Below are positions 29,082-39,525 of a stretch of 64,000 nucleotides of DNA, in pieces. The notes below the pieces were generated by a model. That model did no database searches and had not been told where the DNA came from. It was given only the letters and a program-made list of their open reading frames with translations. Every line of letters begins with the position of its first letter. Positions within the stretch are counted from its first letter, which is position 1. Both the position numbers and the translations under genes were made by a program. The stretch is from Coprinus comatus (lineage: Eukaryota > Basidiomycota > Agaricomycetes > Agaricales > Agaricaceae): NCBI GenBank assembly GCA_034638255.1, contig JAWPGT010000027.1, positions 1 to 64,000 of the forward strand, written 5' to 3'.

Positions 29082-30427
29082 CCAAATCCCCAGTTCAATG
29101 CTCTACTCTCCTCCCAATACACCCATCACTACTATCGCCAATGCCACCTCCACCGTACTCCCAACCCAAACCTTGGCTCCTACCAATGGTTCCACCACAC
29201 GCATCCCTCTCCCGTATTCCCCTGACACTCAGCTTGTTCGATTCCGACTATCATGCGAAACATACATCGCTGACCTCGAATCCGTTCATCGAAACAACTC
29301 TGAACGCCGCACACTCCTTCACACCCTTCGGGAAGACCTATCTGCTTACTTTCCTCAAAGAGCTAAGGAACTGTACCTTTGGGACACCTTGGCCCACACT
29401 TGTCAAAAACTCCAATCGAATGGTTTTTCACAACCAGAGCATGCTAGCCTCCACCAGCTTTTCCAGGATCTTGACAGATCCCGAAATTCAAGACCTTCGC
29501 TCTTCAGCGTTAGTTTTGGACCACGATATGTTAGCACTAGCAACCTTGAGACTCGAAGGGACGGAATCCTTTCTAGAGACTCGGAAGCGACTCACACCAC
29601 TCCTCAGGAACCACTACATGCTCGAACAATGGGCCCGGAACCTGACCACTCAGGAAAGCTACTACCTGACCAACCTACTATCCCACCAAACGTTCCCAGC
29701 CAATGTCCCCAGACCCCATACATGCCACCAATTAAATCCACACAGCGTCGGTGCCCTGCATGTAACGGACATAACCACTTCCTACCACATTGCGAAAGTT
29801 ACTTCTGCAACCACTGTAAGCAAACTGCTCCAGGCCACTATGCCAAGCATTGCTCCCGCAACAAGTACAAAGGCCTCCCTTCCAACACCATCCCGACCTC
29901 CGTTATTGAGGAGCACTACATCCAAAACCCTAAACTCCGCCCTGCCGATAAAACGGACAGTAACATTCTACAAGGAGATAGGACACTTTTACAACAACAA
30001 CCGACACAACGACCAATCAATCGAGGGACAACGCGTCCTAGCATTCATGAACCACCAGAGATACGCCGCTCACGATCGACAGGACCCCGTACCCCGATTC
30101 CGACTGGATCTCGCAGTGAAAGACATCATCGATGCCATTCCCACTCTCGCCAAGCACGCCGCCGCTCACGCCAGAGTACTGGATCAAATCAAGAAGACTT
30201 TGGACGAGACTTTGGAGAAGACTACGACCCAGTCGCCGAGGCCAACATCACTGGCTCCCCTTGCAGAGACCTCTGAAGTTGAGAATGAGGACATTCCCCT
30301 TAAGGAAGGAAGTAATGTTACGAGTCCACCCAAACCACCGGCCCGTACCACCACCACCGAGGAAGACTTGTTCGCCATCTTCCCCGAACTCATTCCCAAT
30401 GATGACACCATGGACGACTCCGCTTGA
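29071..30427 (+). CDS. Gypsy ORF3: double zinc-knuckle protein of unknown role, copy C
   Basis: Starts at an ATG overlapping the pol stop by 11 nt and ends 112 nt inside the 3' LTR. Two overlapping frames are open: 29071-30276 (401 codons) and 29141-30427 (428 codons). The protein-like signal moves from frame 1 (29071 to about 29465, helical) to frame 2 (to about 29695), back to frame 1 for two knuckles (C228-C231-H236-C241, a CX2CX4HX4C; C246-C249-H256-C261, a CX2CX6HX4C), then to frame 2 from about 29960 for a charged helical C-terminus. Copies A and B show the same pattern where present. No signal peptide or membrane span, so not Env-like. Ancestral frameshifts, introns or recoding could explain the pattern. 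Confidence 0.6.
30302..30315 (+). promoter_or_regulatory. Gypsy polypurine tract
   Basis: AAGGAAGGAAGTAA ends exactly at the 3' LTR (30316), the expected plus-strand priming site. It lies within ORF3 coding sequence. Confidence 0.75.
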
Positions 30428-30950
30428 CATACCATTCCCCGGTGACATCACAGTGACATCACTATGACATTGTTATGACCTAACGTCGAACTAAGTATGA
30501 GACTCCACTTATGCTTAGAAGTATACATTTCCCCAGCTCCAGTATTAGTTATCTGTTTCGTCATTTTACTCCTGTTGACTAATCTTTCATTGTATATGGA
30601 GTAAATAGTCCCCGACCCCGATGTCTCACCTACTCCTGTTGACAGTTCTAGCATTGTGTATGGAGTAGATTATAAAGCGATGACGAGTATTAGGTTATAA
30701 TTAGTTAGTAGCTATTATTAGGTACATCCCTAGAATAGTATAAATACTCGATGTAGTAGACGATTAAAGCCTTAAGCTTTAATCTCTTCTGTTGTAGCCC
30801 TTATACATCTCTGTCTCCATACCTCTCGGTCACTAGGTTGAAAGGCCTTGAGATTGCAGCAGAGTGTTTATTGATCGCACGTTCCTACACGACTGCACTC
30901 TAGCGTTTAAGTTCCAGGAGTGTTCAGCTTAACGGTTCGTGGTCATAACA
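30316..30950 (+). repeat. Outer 3' LTR of gypsy composite (635 bp)
   Basis: Identical by eye to 9078-9712. It is followed by GTAGA, the target duplication. Confidence 0.93.
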
Positions 30951-31317
30951 GTAGATAGTTTCACTCTCCTGTCTCACATGTATCAAGCATAGCCTACAAC
31001 CTGTACTCGTAGTTGTATAAATACATGGACAGCGACAGAGATTAAGCTTCAGCTTAATACTCGTTGTCTCTATTGTTCTCTCTGCTATCTCGCTCTCTGT
31101 CCTCTGCCTGATAACCCTAGAACTCGGAGTCAGCTCTAACTCTTGCACGAACGACTTATTAGTAAGGAACACCTGTGATCTACAGTCTGAGTACTGTGGA
31201 GGTCGTCCCCTGAAAGTAGTCTCAGTAAGAGTAGACGTTCTCCTCCTACGAGCACCTTGAAGAGGTCCATCGTAACATCGTCTATACCGAAACGGAGGTA
31301 TAGGCAAGATTATAACA
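30951..31317 (+). repeat. LTR X, 3' part (split solo LTR)
   Basis: Continues LTR X after the gypsy insertion, starting with the duplicated GTAGA and ending GATTATAACA at 31317, followed by CTTCA (31318-31322). It holds a TATAAATA box at about 31016 and, 20-40 nt later, the 8-bp inverted repeat ATTAAGCT/AGCTTAAT. That layout mirrors the gypsy LTR, so X probably comes from a related self-priming family. Confidence 0.85.
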
Positions 31318-31618
31318 CTTCAAGTCCTAGAAACATACTATGCATATTCACCTTACAACATACGGCTGAGAAAGTACAAAGGCTTCAGAGCCCATGATCA
31401 ACATTTAACATTCAATTGTATGATTGTATTTCTATCCTTGAGCGTAACGAGCGGCGGAGCCTATCTGTAATCCCATACATGCGCATAAAATCACTTCTGT
31501 ATTGATGTCAGTCCAAGCTACTAGTGATTGTGTAGGGGTGATTCCTTCACTGTGACATACTGTATTTTCTAAGTAATGGGATTCAAGGTGAGCCTACTCG
31601 CCATACTGGTACGGACCT
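31318..31618. other. No gene seen
   Basis: Begins with the CTTCA duplication of LTR X. AT-rich, short ORFs only. Confidence 0.6.
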
Positions 31619-32190
31619 TCATGCACATCTAAAAACAAGGAGAATACGGCACAAAAGTTTGAGATGTGTAATTTTCTTCTTCGAAGATAGCCACTGTGTC
31701 TCCGCATCTTCTAAGTCCTTGTATTTCCCATCATACATGACCGTTTCTAAATTCTCATGTGCTGCAACTGTCTCCTCAATTCGATCAAAGCTTAAGCGGC
31801 TTGAGCTTACACGTTGAACGACCCGAGGTACTGTTATATGGGACCATCCCTCTTCTGTGCCCTAATTATTTCTATAGCGGTCTCGGAGCCTGGAATCATT
31901 CAGTGAGTGATTTATTCCACTCGTGCACAGGTGATGATTGGAGAGACTCCAACAAAAAAATGCACACGAACTTTCAAAGCATAGTGGCTTCTCCCGAAAT
32001 CAGTCACACGATTATTATCATAACCAGTCTCAGGATTTTTACCAGCTTTCCTTGCATCCTCTAAATCCTTCACTACCTCTGAGCCAGACAGTCTCAAGGA
32101 TACACCGCATATCAAACACCTATACTTATAGTAACATACTGACCTAGTATGCTGTTTGAAGAAACAGGTTGAAATAGATAGCATACTGGC
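31619..32190 (-). pseudogene. Possible two-exon gene remnant, unknown product
   Basis: Two coding-like stretches on the minus strand. One, about 32190-31975, encodes a Cys-x2-Cys followed by a charged segment. The second, from about 31857 to a TGA at 31619-31621, is open for about 76 codons and has a charged, helical composition. They can be joined by a plausible GT-AG intron. I do not recognise the family and see no start codon that I trust, so a gene fragment is as likely as a gene. Confidence 0.3.
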
Positions 32191-32579
32191 AATGGAAACA
32201 TGGTTGCCGGAATGGAAGATGTACCGGTGGTAAAATACTTACTTGTGAACTTTTCATCTTTCCTGGCTTACTACTAGCTGCTTCTTTGTTCACAATGCTA
32301 CACGCGAACCCGGAAAATAAGAGTAGATATGGATATCTGAGTCAGTGACTTCTGTTCAAGACAAAGATTACCCACTGAAAGTACAGGTTTGTGAGCAATG
32401 ACCTACTAGTTGTGTGCTTCTCAACACAGCCAAACCTCATGTTGACATTGTGGCAACAGTCTTTCTAATCTGATTAATTTGGTAATTGTTGTCACTTGGC
32501 AAGTTGGAGCTAGATATTAAGGTCATAAATTGCCAGCTGCGCACTAAGCATTAAGCATCACCCCTTTCCTACTGATCCC
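32191..32579. other. Intergenic, no gene seen
   Basis: Presumed upstream region of the next gene; I saw no clear TATA box. Confidence 0.5.
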
Positions 32580-33980
32580 ATGACACTGTCTACTCCTTTG
32601 AAGTCGAGTACTCGCCTTCGGCAGCTCTTGAAAGGTTCAGAACTGATCGTTAGTTTCTTTTAATCTACCATCAATTTACGAAGTTGAAGTTGATTTGACA
32701 GGTAGCACCTGGTAAACAACCAAGATACTCAAGAATGCTTATTGCCAAGTTGTCTTATAAACCTTCTAGGAGTCTACGATGGTATATCGGCCCGCTTGGC
32801 CCTCGAGGCAGGCTTTAACGTCATCTACATGAGTGGCGCTGCCACCACCGCATCTATGCTGGGCCAACCTGATCTCGCTTACTGTTGAGATTCTAAAGTA
32901 CTAACAGGTGTTGCTATAATTAGAATGCAACAATGATTGCGAACCTTGATCCCCAGATTCCTCTCATCTGCGATGCGGATACAGGGTAGATCGTCATGTA
33001 AATCTGCGCGCGCCAAATTAATAGAAAAATAGTTTCGGAGGACCAGTAATGGTTGCGCGTACTGTCTCTGCATATGCAAGAGCTGGCATTGCAGGTTTGC
33101 ACATTGAAGATCAGGTGAGAAATGATACATGTTCTGTTCCTTAATCCTTCTATGATTGACACCAGTCTTCGAGGTTCAAAGCTAAGCGTTGTGGACACCT
33201 TTTAGGAAAACAAATTGTTCCTCTTCCCGAGTTCATCTCTCGTGTCCGTGCCGCCGTCGTCGCGAGAGCTAAAATACCCGGTTGTGATATTGTTCTGATT
33301 GCTCGAACAGATGCTGCACAAGGATATGGAATTGACGATGCTTTGACACGTCTAAAGGCTGCTATTAAGGAAGGTGCTGATGGTAAGCGATGAACTATCA
33401 ATTTTTTTTATTTCAGGTGATTGGAAGTGACGATTTTTTAACCATCATAGTTGCATTCCTTGAAGGACTCCGAAGTGAGGAAGAAGTAAAAAGGACAATC
33501 AAAGAACTTTCTCCTACTCCAGTACTTCAATGTCTTTTTCTGGTGTCATGGAATGTCATCAATACGTTTAACCCGGTTGACAGGTGTTGCTCAACATAGT
33601 CACAGGAGGATCAACTCCAGATTTCACAACCGAGGATGCATCGCGTATGGGTGTGAACATTGCCAGTCAGTTGAAGTCTAGTACAAATTGCTTTTCCTAT
33701 CCTTCCCTAACTTACTATTCTTTCCTGTTAGTATTCCCCTTGATTACAGCTGTACCAGCCATCCACGGTATACGAGCGGGCTTAGCTGCTTTGAAGAAAC
33801 AAGGCACACTGATACCCTCATGGCTCACGGAATGGGTCTCAAGCAATTCTTCGAAGTAATGGGTACATACCAAAAAGATTATTGCCTTTATCAGACAGTT
33901 ACTTTCTCGTTTTCCTAGGTTTGGAAGAGGCCATTAAGCTTGACAAAGAAGCTGGAGGACAAGCTTATGAGAATGTCTAG
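32580..33980 (+). pseudogene. Isocitrate lyase/PEP mutase superfamily gene, probably broken
   Basis: Exons spliced by eye give the family landmarks in order: APGVYDG...A near the N-terminus, YMSGAATTAS, the metal-site ICDADTGFGGP, HIEDQ, KRCGHLLGK (the catalytic Cys loop), IARTDA, FLEGLRSEEE, AIHGIRAGL and a C-terminal FFEVMGLEEA, ending at TAG 33978-33980. This resembles 2-methylisocitrate lyase / oxaloacetate hydrolase-type enzymes, which cleave C-C bonds of 2-oxo- or hydroxy-dicarboxylates. Exon 2 is only 10 nt (32702-32711). Lesions: no in-frame path through 32875-32930 (stop after GQPDLA and a missing segment), and a 1-nt shift near 33808 before the DTLMAHGMG stretch. Substrate cannot be told. 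Confidence 0.75.
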
Positions 33981-34188
33981 TCTGTATAGGTGTAAAATAA
34001 CCAAAGAAAACTTTCGGAGAATCAGATTGCACTCGATAAAATCCGATGTTCTCACCAGTTCGGAACTAACGTCACCGTCTACCAAAACTAAGGATACGTG
34101 GAATAATACTACATGTAAATAAAATATGATATTCGTTGTGAGCTATCTGTCTCAACAAGGCCGAGGACATAAGTTGTTCCCAGAAACA

Positions 34189-36123
34189 TTAATTGTTTGT
34201 GATAATTGCGCTCCCAAGAACATCCAGAGCAGCAAGTTGACCCCAAGTAGTAAATCCTTGGGCTGGGCCATGCCAATTGGAGGAGTAAGAGTCACCATTG
34301 CGGGCCAAATCGAGTAATGCATTGTACTATACACACCGGCGTTAGTTTATCAACATATCAGTAATTTGCAATGTTTACCTGAACGTCAATATAGCTGTGT
34401 ATCAAAATACGGAGATCTGTGTTGGACGCGTTCCTGATGAAAGCTTCGTAGATCCCCCGGATGAAAATAGCTATGAAATGTATAGATTATCAGTCATTTC
34501 TGGCTTCGCTAGGTCGGGTTATAGTCGATACGAACCCTTAAAGCCAACGCCATCGTTGTTGCTGCTCGTGCTTACCCCTTCAGTAATAATACCATCGCTT
34601 CCTTGCCATGCTGTGGATTTGACAGCAGCTGCAACGACTTGAACCATCCTTAACCAAATTATTCAGATTTATCTTCTCCTATGAAGGGTCTCAGGAGTCA
34701 CTTACAATGTCCGCCATTGATTGTCTCCAGTGACGTCTGCCAGAACACTCAGACCCTCAATGAACTTTCCACTGTTATATGTGAAACGCCAAGACGATGG
34801 TGACCTCGAGCAATCGTGTCCATTTACGGTATCCAACACTATACCATCGCTATTGATGTTGAGATTCTTGATCCAGTTAGCGCTTAGAATAGCAGCGTTC
34901 CTGTACTTTGAGTCTCCGGTAATTTCTGCCAAGATGGCAGAAGTCCTACAGGAGTTGTAAGTACATTCTTACTTTTCATCCTTGTACATACGTCATATAA
35001 AGCCTAGGAACGTGCGCAGTTTGAGTTTTGTATTTCACCAGCGAGGACATACATTCTCTTACCCTGTTGTTATAGAGTTTATAGCCTGGTCATCGTTTGT
35101 GGGCCGCTGAGGGTAAATAGGACGAGTTATAAGTAAGATAGGTTTTGTATGATGTTAAAACTGCACACCCAGAAAACCCCACCGGCCATAGTTTCTATGA
35201 AACCCTATTCAGAAATACTTTAAGACAGAGGCAAACAAAGTCTTACTTCCTTCACACGAACCAGCGATGGCGAAGTTTTTCCCCGCAAGCGAGCCTGAGT
35301 TAGCTTGATTAGTAGTTATTGCACTGTGTTGGCTCTCATCTCGTGTGCGATTAAAAATAAATGTCAGGACTCACAAACTTGTTACACGATTCCAAACAGC
35401 AATGGCATGCGAAAGCATATTGTTGTCCCTATATACACGATAAGCCGCCAGAGCAGCTTGTGCCCACCAACTGAACCCCACTGGTGTAAGCAAGACAATA
35501 AAAATCAAGATCAATTATCACTCACAGAGCGTCATCATTGAACTAATACCGCATGACTGTGGTCAGATAATCGTCTGGACGGGATGAAGCAAGAATATAT
35601 ACCCTAAAATTATCGAGAGCCTACTCTTAGTAATTTGCATACGATATACGAACAACTGTATCAAGAAGCAACTCACCCAAATTGATCGTAATTCTGTCTC
35701 AGATTAAATACCAAATTCAAATTGTTGATCACTCGGACTTTGTTAACAGTGGTCCCAGCATACAGATCCTGGTTCGCAGCAGCAGTCCACACATTTCCTG
35801 CTTGCCAGTATCCAATGCCTATATTGTTCCAATGAGCTCGTTTTTTCTTGGAAGGTATACCCGCAACTAAAATCGTAATGCATACCTGAGAATTCACCGG
35901 TGCTGGTAGTAAGTTGTGGCATAATGGTGTTGATAGCGTTCTGTGCTATTGAGATCCTCTCAGCCAAAGGTCTCGAATTGCTGAATTTCTATACAGAATT
36001 GAACAATACTGTTAACCATAAGTTTTACAAATTGCGCACCCTCCATGTCAATGGAACACCGAGATCCTGGCCAACCACAGACACAGAAAGGAATGTCAAC
36101 GCAAAAGCAGAGTAAAACAACAT
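34189..36123 (-). CDS. GH76 family secreted alpha-1,6-mannanase, paralog 1 (possibly inactive)
   Basis: GH76 enzymes cleave or transfer alpha-1,6-mannan; fungal members act in the cell wall. I trace 13 exons: 36123-36040, 35988-35886, 35818-35677, 35542-35526, 35470 or 35480-35375, 35323-35247, 35194-35169, 35106-35063, 35003-34992, 34945-34706, 34648-34536, 34470-34379, 34326-34189. It starts with a hydrophobic signal peptide cut near Val-Gly-Gln. Family landmarks are GIGYWQAGNVWTA, TMAGGVFW and GLYMTTSA. Exons of 17 and 12 nt hold NDDAL and LYM. Oddity: at the joint before the catalytic Asp-Asp microexon the donor that keeps the frame would require TGA where paralog 2 has TGG. The alternative donor gives an open frame only by reading the microexon out of phase, which loses Asp-Asp. 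No GPI tail is visible. Confidence 0.8.
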
Positions 36124-36946
36124 CGTTCGTTTGGAGTCTCCACAGGTTAAGAGAGGAGTGGGTTCTTAACCCCTGAGCCTATAATTTATAAAGCCAATGG
36201 GTTACTAGGACAAACATAGCACTCAGGCGGGAAGCCCGATATGTTGTGTTTCATCGTCAGTCACCATACCGACTGTACTTCCCTTGTACATGCGGATCCA
36301 AAAGAATAACCACTACTCCTTTTGAGCCATGTGGAACTCTACGCCGAAGAATTGTTACACGCATATAATCACTAGTTGGGGGTCAGCGGACAGCATCGAA
36401 TCTCAGAGTGGGTATGTCAATCCTTTCTATTTTTGCATATGCGAGAGTGCTGACGGAGTATAAAGAGGCATAGAGAGGGTCCAGAGTAACGATACCACAT
36501 GCAGCAGAGCTTCGGAGCCATACTGTACTCGTGCGCAATTGAGTTTGCGAGAAAAGATGGGTTGGGTCACAGGGCTTCTTCGGTCACTGCAATACATAAG
36601 CTTGTCGAAGCATCCTCCCCCTGGTGGTGGCTGGTCGGTAAACTATCGCACAACAGTGAACGTAGTGAACACCCAGTTCGTCCTTAAAAAGCAGATGGTG
36701 CCTGTGTGGTTACTATTAATCATTTGGCCACATATTCACCTGATAGAAATAGGCACATGTTGTAATTTTTCGGTGCTTGGGTAAGTGACCCTCGGGTTAT
36801 GAGAACCGCTGTAATTAACCATGTTATTTAGTATAGTAAATTAGTTCTAAATGTGGATAGTATGTCAGCAGTCACAGAATGATAGAGCCTAGTCCCGATC
36901 GTTAGCCCCGCAGAAAATATTCGTAGGAGCGGAAAAACAGCAGAGT
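36124..36946. other. Region between tandem GH76 genes
   Basis: Promoter side of GH76 paralog 1 and the 3' side of paralog 2. A minus-strand TATA box (CTTTATAAAT, 36193-36184) lies about 60 nt upstream of the paralog 1 ATG, with an inverted CCAAT nearby. No other gene seen. Confidence 0.6.
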
Positions 36947-38916
36947 TTAATTATTCGTGATAATGGCACTGCTAAGAACATCTAGAGCAGCAAGTTGTCC
37001 CCATGTATTAAAATCTTGGGGTGGGCCATGCCATTTCGCCGAGTATGAATCATCCTTACGAGCAAGGTCTAGGAGTGCATTATACTATGGAACAACGATT
37101 CAATATCAGAAGTGATTTGTCTTGCAAAAAAAGGGGGAAAGCTCACCTGAACGTCAATATAACTGTGTAACAGGGTTCTGAGACCCGTATTTTGTGGATT
37201 CCTGGCAAATGCTTCATAGAGACCCCTGATATAGACAGCTGAAAAGTGATATTGATGAATTCAGTTGTATTTCAAAATAATGGAAAGAGCTACGACTTGC
37301 CCTTGAAACCGACGCCATCATTATTACTATCTCTACTCGCTCCTTCTGAGACAATACCATCAGCTCCTTGCCATGCCGTAGTTCTGACGGAACCAGAAAC
37401 GATCTTAAGCATCTATGAGAGCATCAGTTTTCTTCCTGCGGCACAGTAGTCAAATATAATTGCGCACAGATCCCGCCACTTATTGTCCTTAGTGACATCC
37501 GCTAGAACACTCAAACCCTCGACATATTTTCCACTGTTATACGTGAAAAGCCATGTAGACGGTGACCTAACACAATCGTTGGCGTGTACACTGTCCATAA
37601 CTATGTTGTTTTTGTTGATGTTATGGTTCCTGATCCATTCAGCGCTGAGAATAGCCGATTCTCTGTACTTGGCTTCGCCAGTAAGCTCTGCCAACAGAGC
37701 AGAAGTCCTAGGAGATGTCAAATGACGGACAAGGAACTATGTATACATTACACATACGTCATGAATAATCTACATGTTGTTGGTAAGCTTTTACATTGAC
37801 TGTGAGCTCGATAATCACTTACCCTGTAGTGATAGAATTGATAGACTTGTCATCACGGGTTGGTCGCTAAAATCACGTATCTGAGTTCCTCTATTTTCTC
37901 AGAAGAAACAAAAAACATACCCAAAAAACGCCGCCAGCCATGGTTTCTGCAAATTCACAGCATGAATAAACAACTAGGTGTATGTCGAGATAGATATCTC
38001 ACTTTCTTCACATCTGTACATAGTTACAAAATCTTTTCCAGGGTGCTTTTTGGCCTTGGCTTCGTCAGGTGTAATGGCACTACGATAATTTAGTTGTTAA
38101 AAATGGCTATCAATAAAATTTGATAACGCTTACAATGCAGAAACACTGTTCCAAACAGCAACAGCATGGGAGAGCATAGCCTTATCGTTGTATGCGCGAT
38201 ATGCAGCAATAGAAGCTTGCGCCCACCACCTAGCAACCTCATATCAGAAAAGAGGAACGAAAACAAAAAAGGATACAGGTATAACTCACAATGCATCATC
38301 GTTGTACTTTTACCCAAAAACACAAATAATCAATCATCCAGATGGATAAATAAAACATAAATAATCACCCTGTATAAATGTGAACATCCTGACATCCGAC
38401 TGCAATTATAATAGCAAGTACCCACCCATAACGATCGAAATTTGCCCTTAATCTAAATACCATATTCAAGTTCTTAATCACAGCATCCCGATTGACATGT
38501 GTTTTGGCATATCGATCTTGGTTTGCCATGGCAGTCCATACGTTTCCTGATTGCCAGTAACCGATACCTATTAGATACGAAAATTTGGATTGGCACACGT
38601 TCAACACACGTTAGTTTTCTCCAGTTCAATTTTGAATCACGTATTAAAGTTGAACGTACCTTTAAATTCACCAGTATTCACGTCAAGTGTTGGCATAATC
38701 CTATTAATCGCATTTTGTGATATAGAGATCCTCTCATTTAATTTTCTATTATTCGAAGGTTTCTAAATCATCCATCAGTAAGTAACCATGTTTTAAAGAA
38801 GTACCATATACTAAAAACGCGATCTTACCCTCCAGGATCCCGGTACACCAAGATCTTGGCTAAGTATAAGCCCAGGGAGGAGACTGAGTGCGTAAAGAAG
38901 AGTGAGTAACTTCATA
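36947..38916 (-). CDS. GH76 family secreted alpha-1,6-mannanase, paralog 2
   Basis: Tandem duplicate of the upstream gene with the same exon plan. ATG at 38916, signal peptide rich in Leu (cleavage near Leu-Ser-Gln), conserved GYWQSGNVWTAMANQD and YNDDALWWAQ, whose Asp pair is the GH76 catalytic site, then TMAGGVFW, microexon for LFM, YNSGKYVEGLSVLADV and a stop TAA at 36947-36949. The catalytic pair is in frame here, using a GTACTT donor. One joint is unresolved: between the exon ending near 37463 and the next, the only GT-AG choice is one base out of phase. So it is either a lesion, an unusual splice site or a base error. It is likely secreted to wall or medium; no GPI signal seen. Confidence 0.8.
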
Positions 38917-39525
38917 AAGGTCCTCCTTCAAGTCGTGGGGAGGAAAAAAAAAGAATATTATAAGGAGAACCCTGCTTCGTAGGATCGTCCATTACTTATA
39001 CTGTAAGTAACGCATGTCGCTAAATTCCAATGCAGTGTTCGGAGTTCCAGGTGTTTCATGACACTGATCAGACCCTGAACCAAAATCTACAAATGGTGTC
39101 TAGGAACTGTGACCCTTGACTTTGTTGTCGCATTGTAACTGTGCCCGAGAGACCCCTGTGGATAGAACTTGATGTTCGTTGCGCTCAGGTTGCGTTAGCC
39201 CGTGTCTTCCCTGAAACGAAACTATCCGCGCGGACCACTTGAAACCGGAATTTCTACTGAAGAATTGTTGCACATAATTCCGGAAACTCGTCGTAAAGCC
39301 TCGATTAACCCATGCACGGAATCGATAGTAGATACTTTGAACCTTTTGTAAATTTCGCTGATTTTTCTTTTTCAACTGCTCCTGTAAGTCTCATTTACAT
39401 TCCCAAAAACTTCTTTTTCCTCTATGAGACTGATTCTAATCGAGTAACTAGATCAAGGTCGAGTTCAAACTTGAAACGCTGGAATCAGGTTGACGTTCCG
39501 ATTCAAGAAATACGAGGCCCTCCGG
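38917..39525. other. Intergenic between GH76 paralog 2 and anoctamin gene
   Basis: A minus-strand TATA-like AT block (about 38961-38951) lies about 40 nt upstream of the GH76 ATG. The rest shows no gene. Confidence 0.55.

Larger units (their letters stand above)
9078..30950 (+). mobile_element. Composite gypsy insertion (bodies B and C plus nested copia)
   Basis: Bounded by two 635-bp LTRs that look identical by eye and by the 5-bp duplication GTAGA (9073-9077 and 30951-30955), so the outer LTR pair entered LTR X in one event. Inside are gag, pol and the ORF3 start of body B, a copia element within pol, a central 625-bp LTR of the other subfamily, and a second gag-pol-ORF3 (body C). The central LTR has no matching 3' partner. 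The likely history is insertion of a second gypsy into ORF3 followed by homologous recombination or deletion in the ORF3 repeat; a collapsed or chimeric assembly is the alternative. Confidence 0.85.
22700..30950 (+). mobile_element. Gypsy body C (inner element, shares outer 3' LTR)
   Basis: LTR 22700-23324, PBS, leader, gag, pol, ORF3, PPT, LTR 30316-30950. Its two LTRs differ in length (625 and 635 bp) and belong to different subfamilies, and the flanks (CTTCC before 22700, GTAGA after 30950) do not match, so it is not a simple insertion. gag and pol each carry a single-base indel, so it cannot make full proteins as sequenced. Confidence 0.85.

Noticed and set aside
29071..30427. Envelope protein in gypsy ORF3
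   Set aside because: No signal peptide, transmembrane span or Cys-rich ectodomain; it has CCHC knuckles instead.
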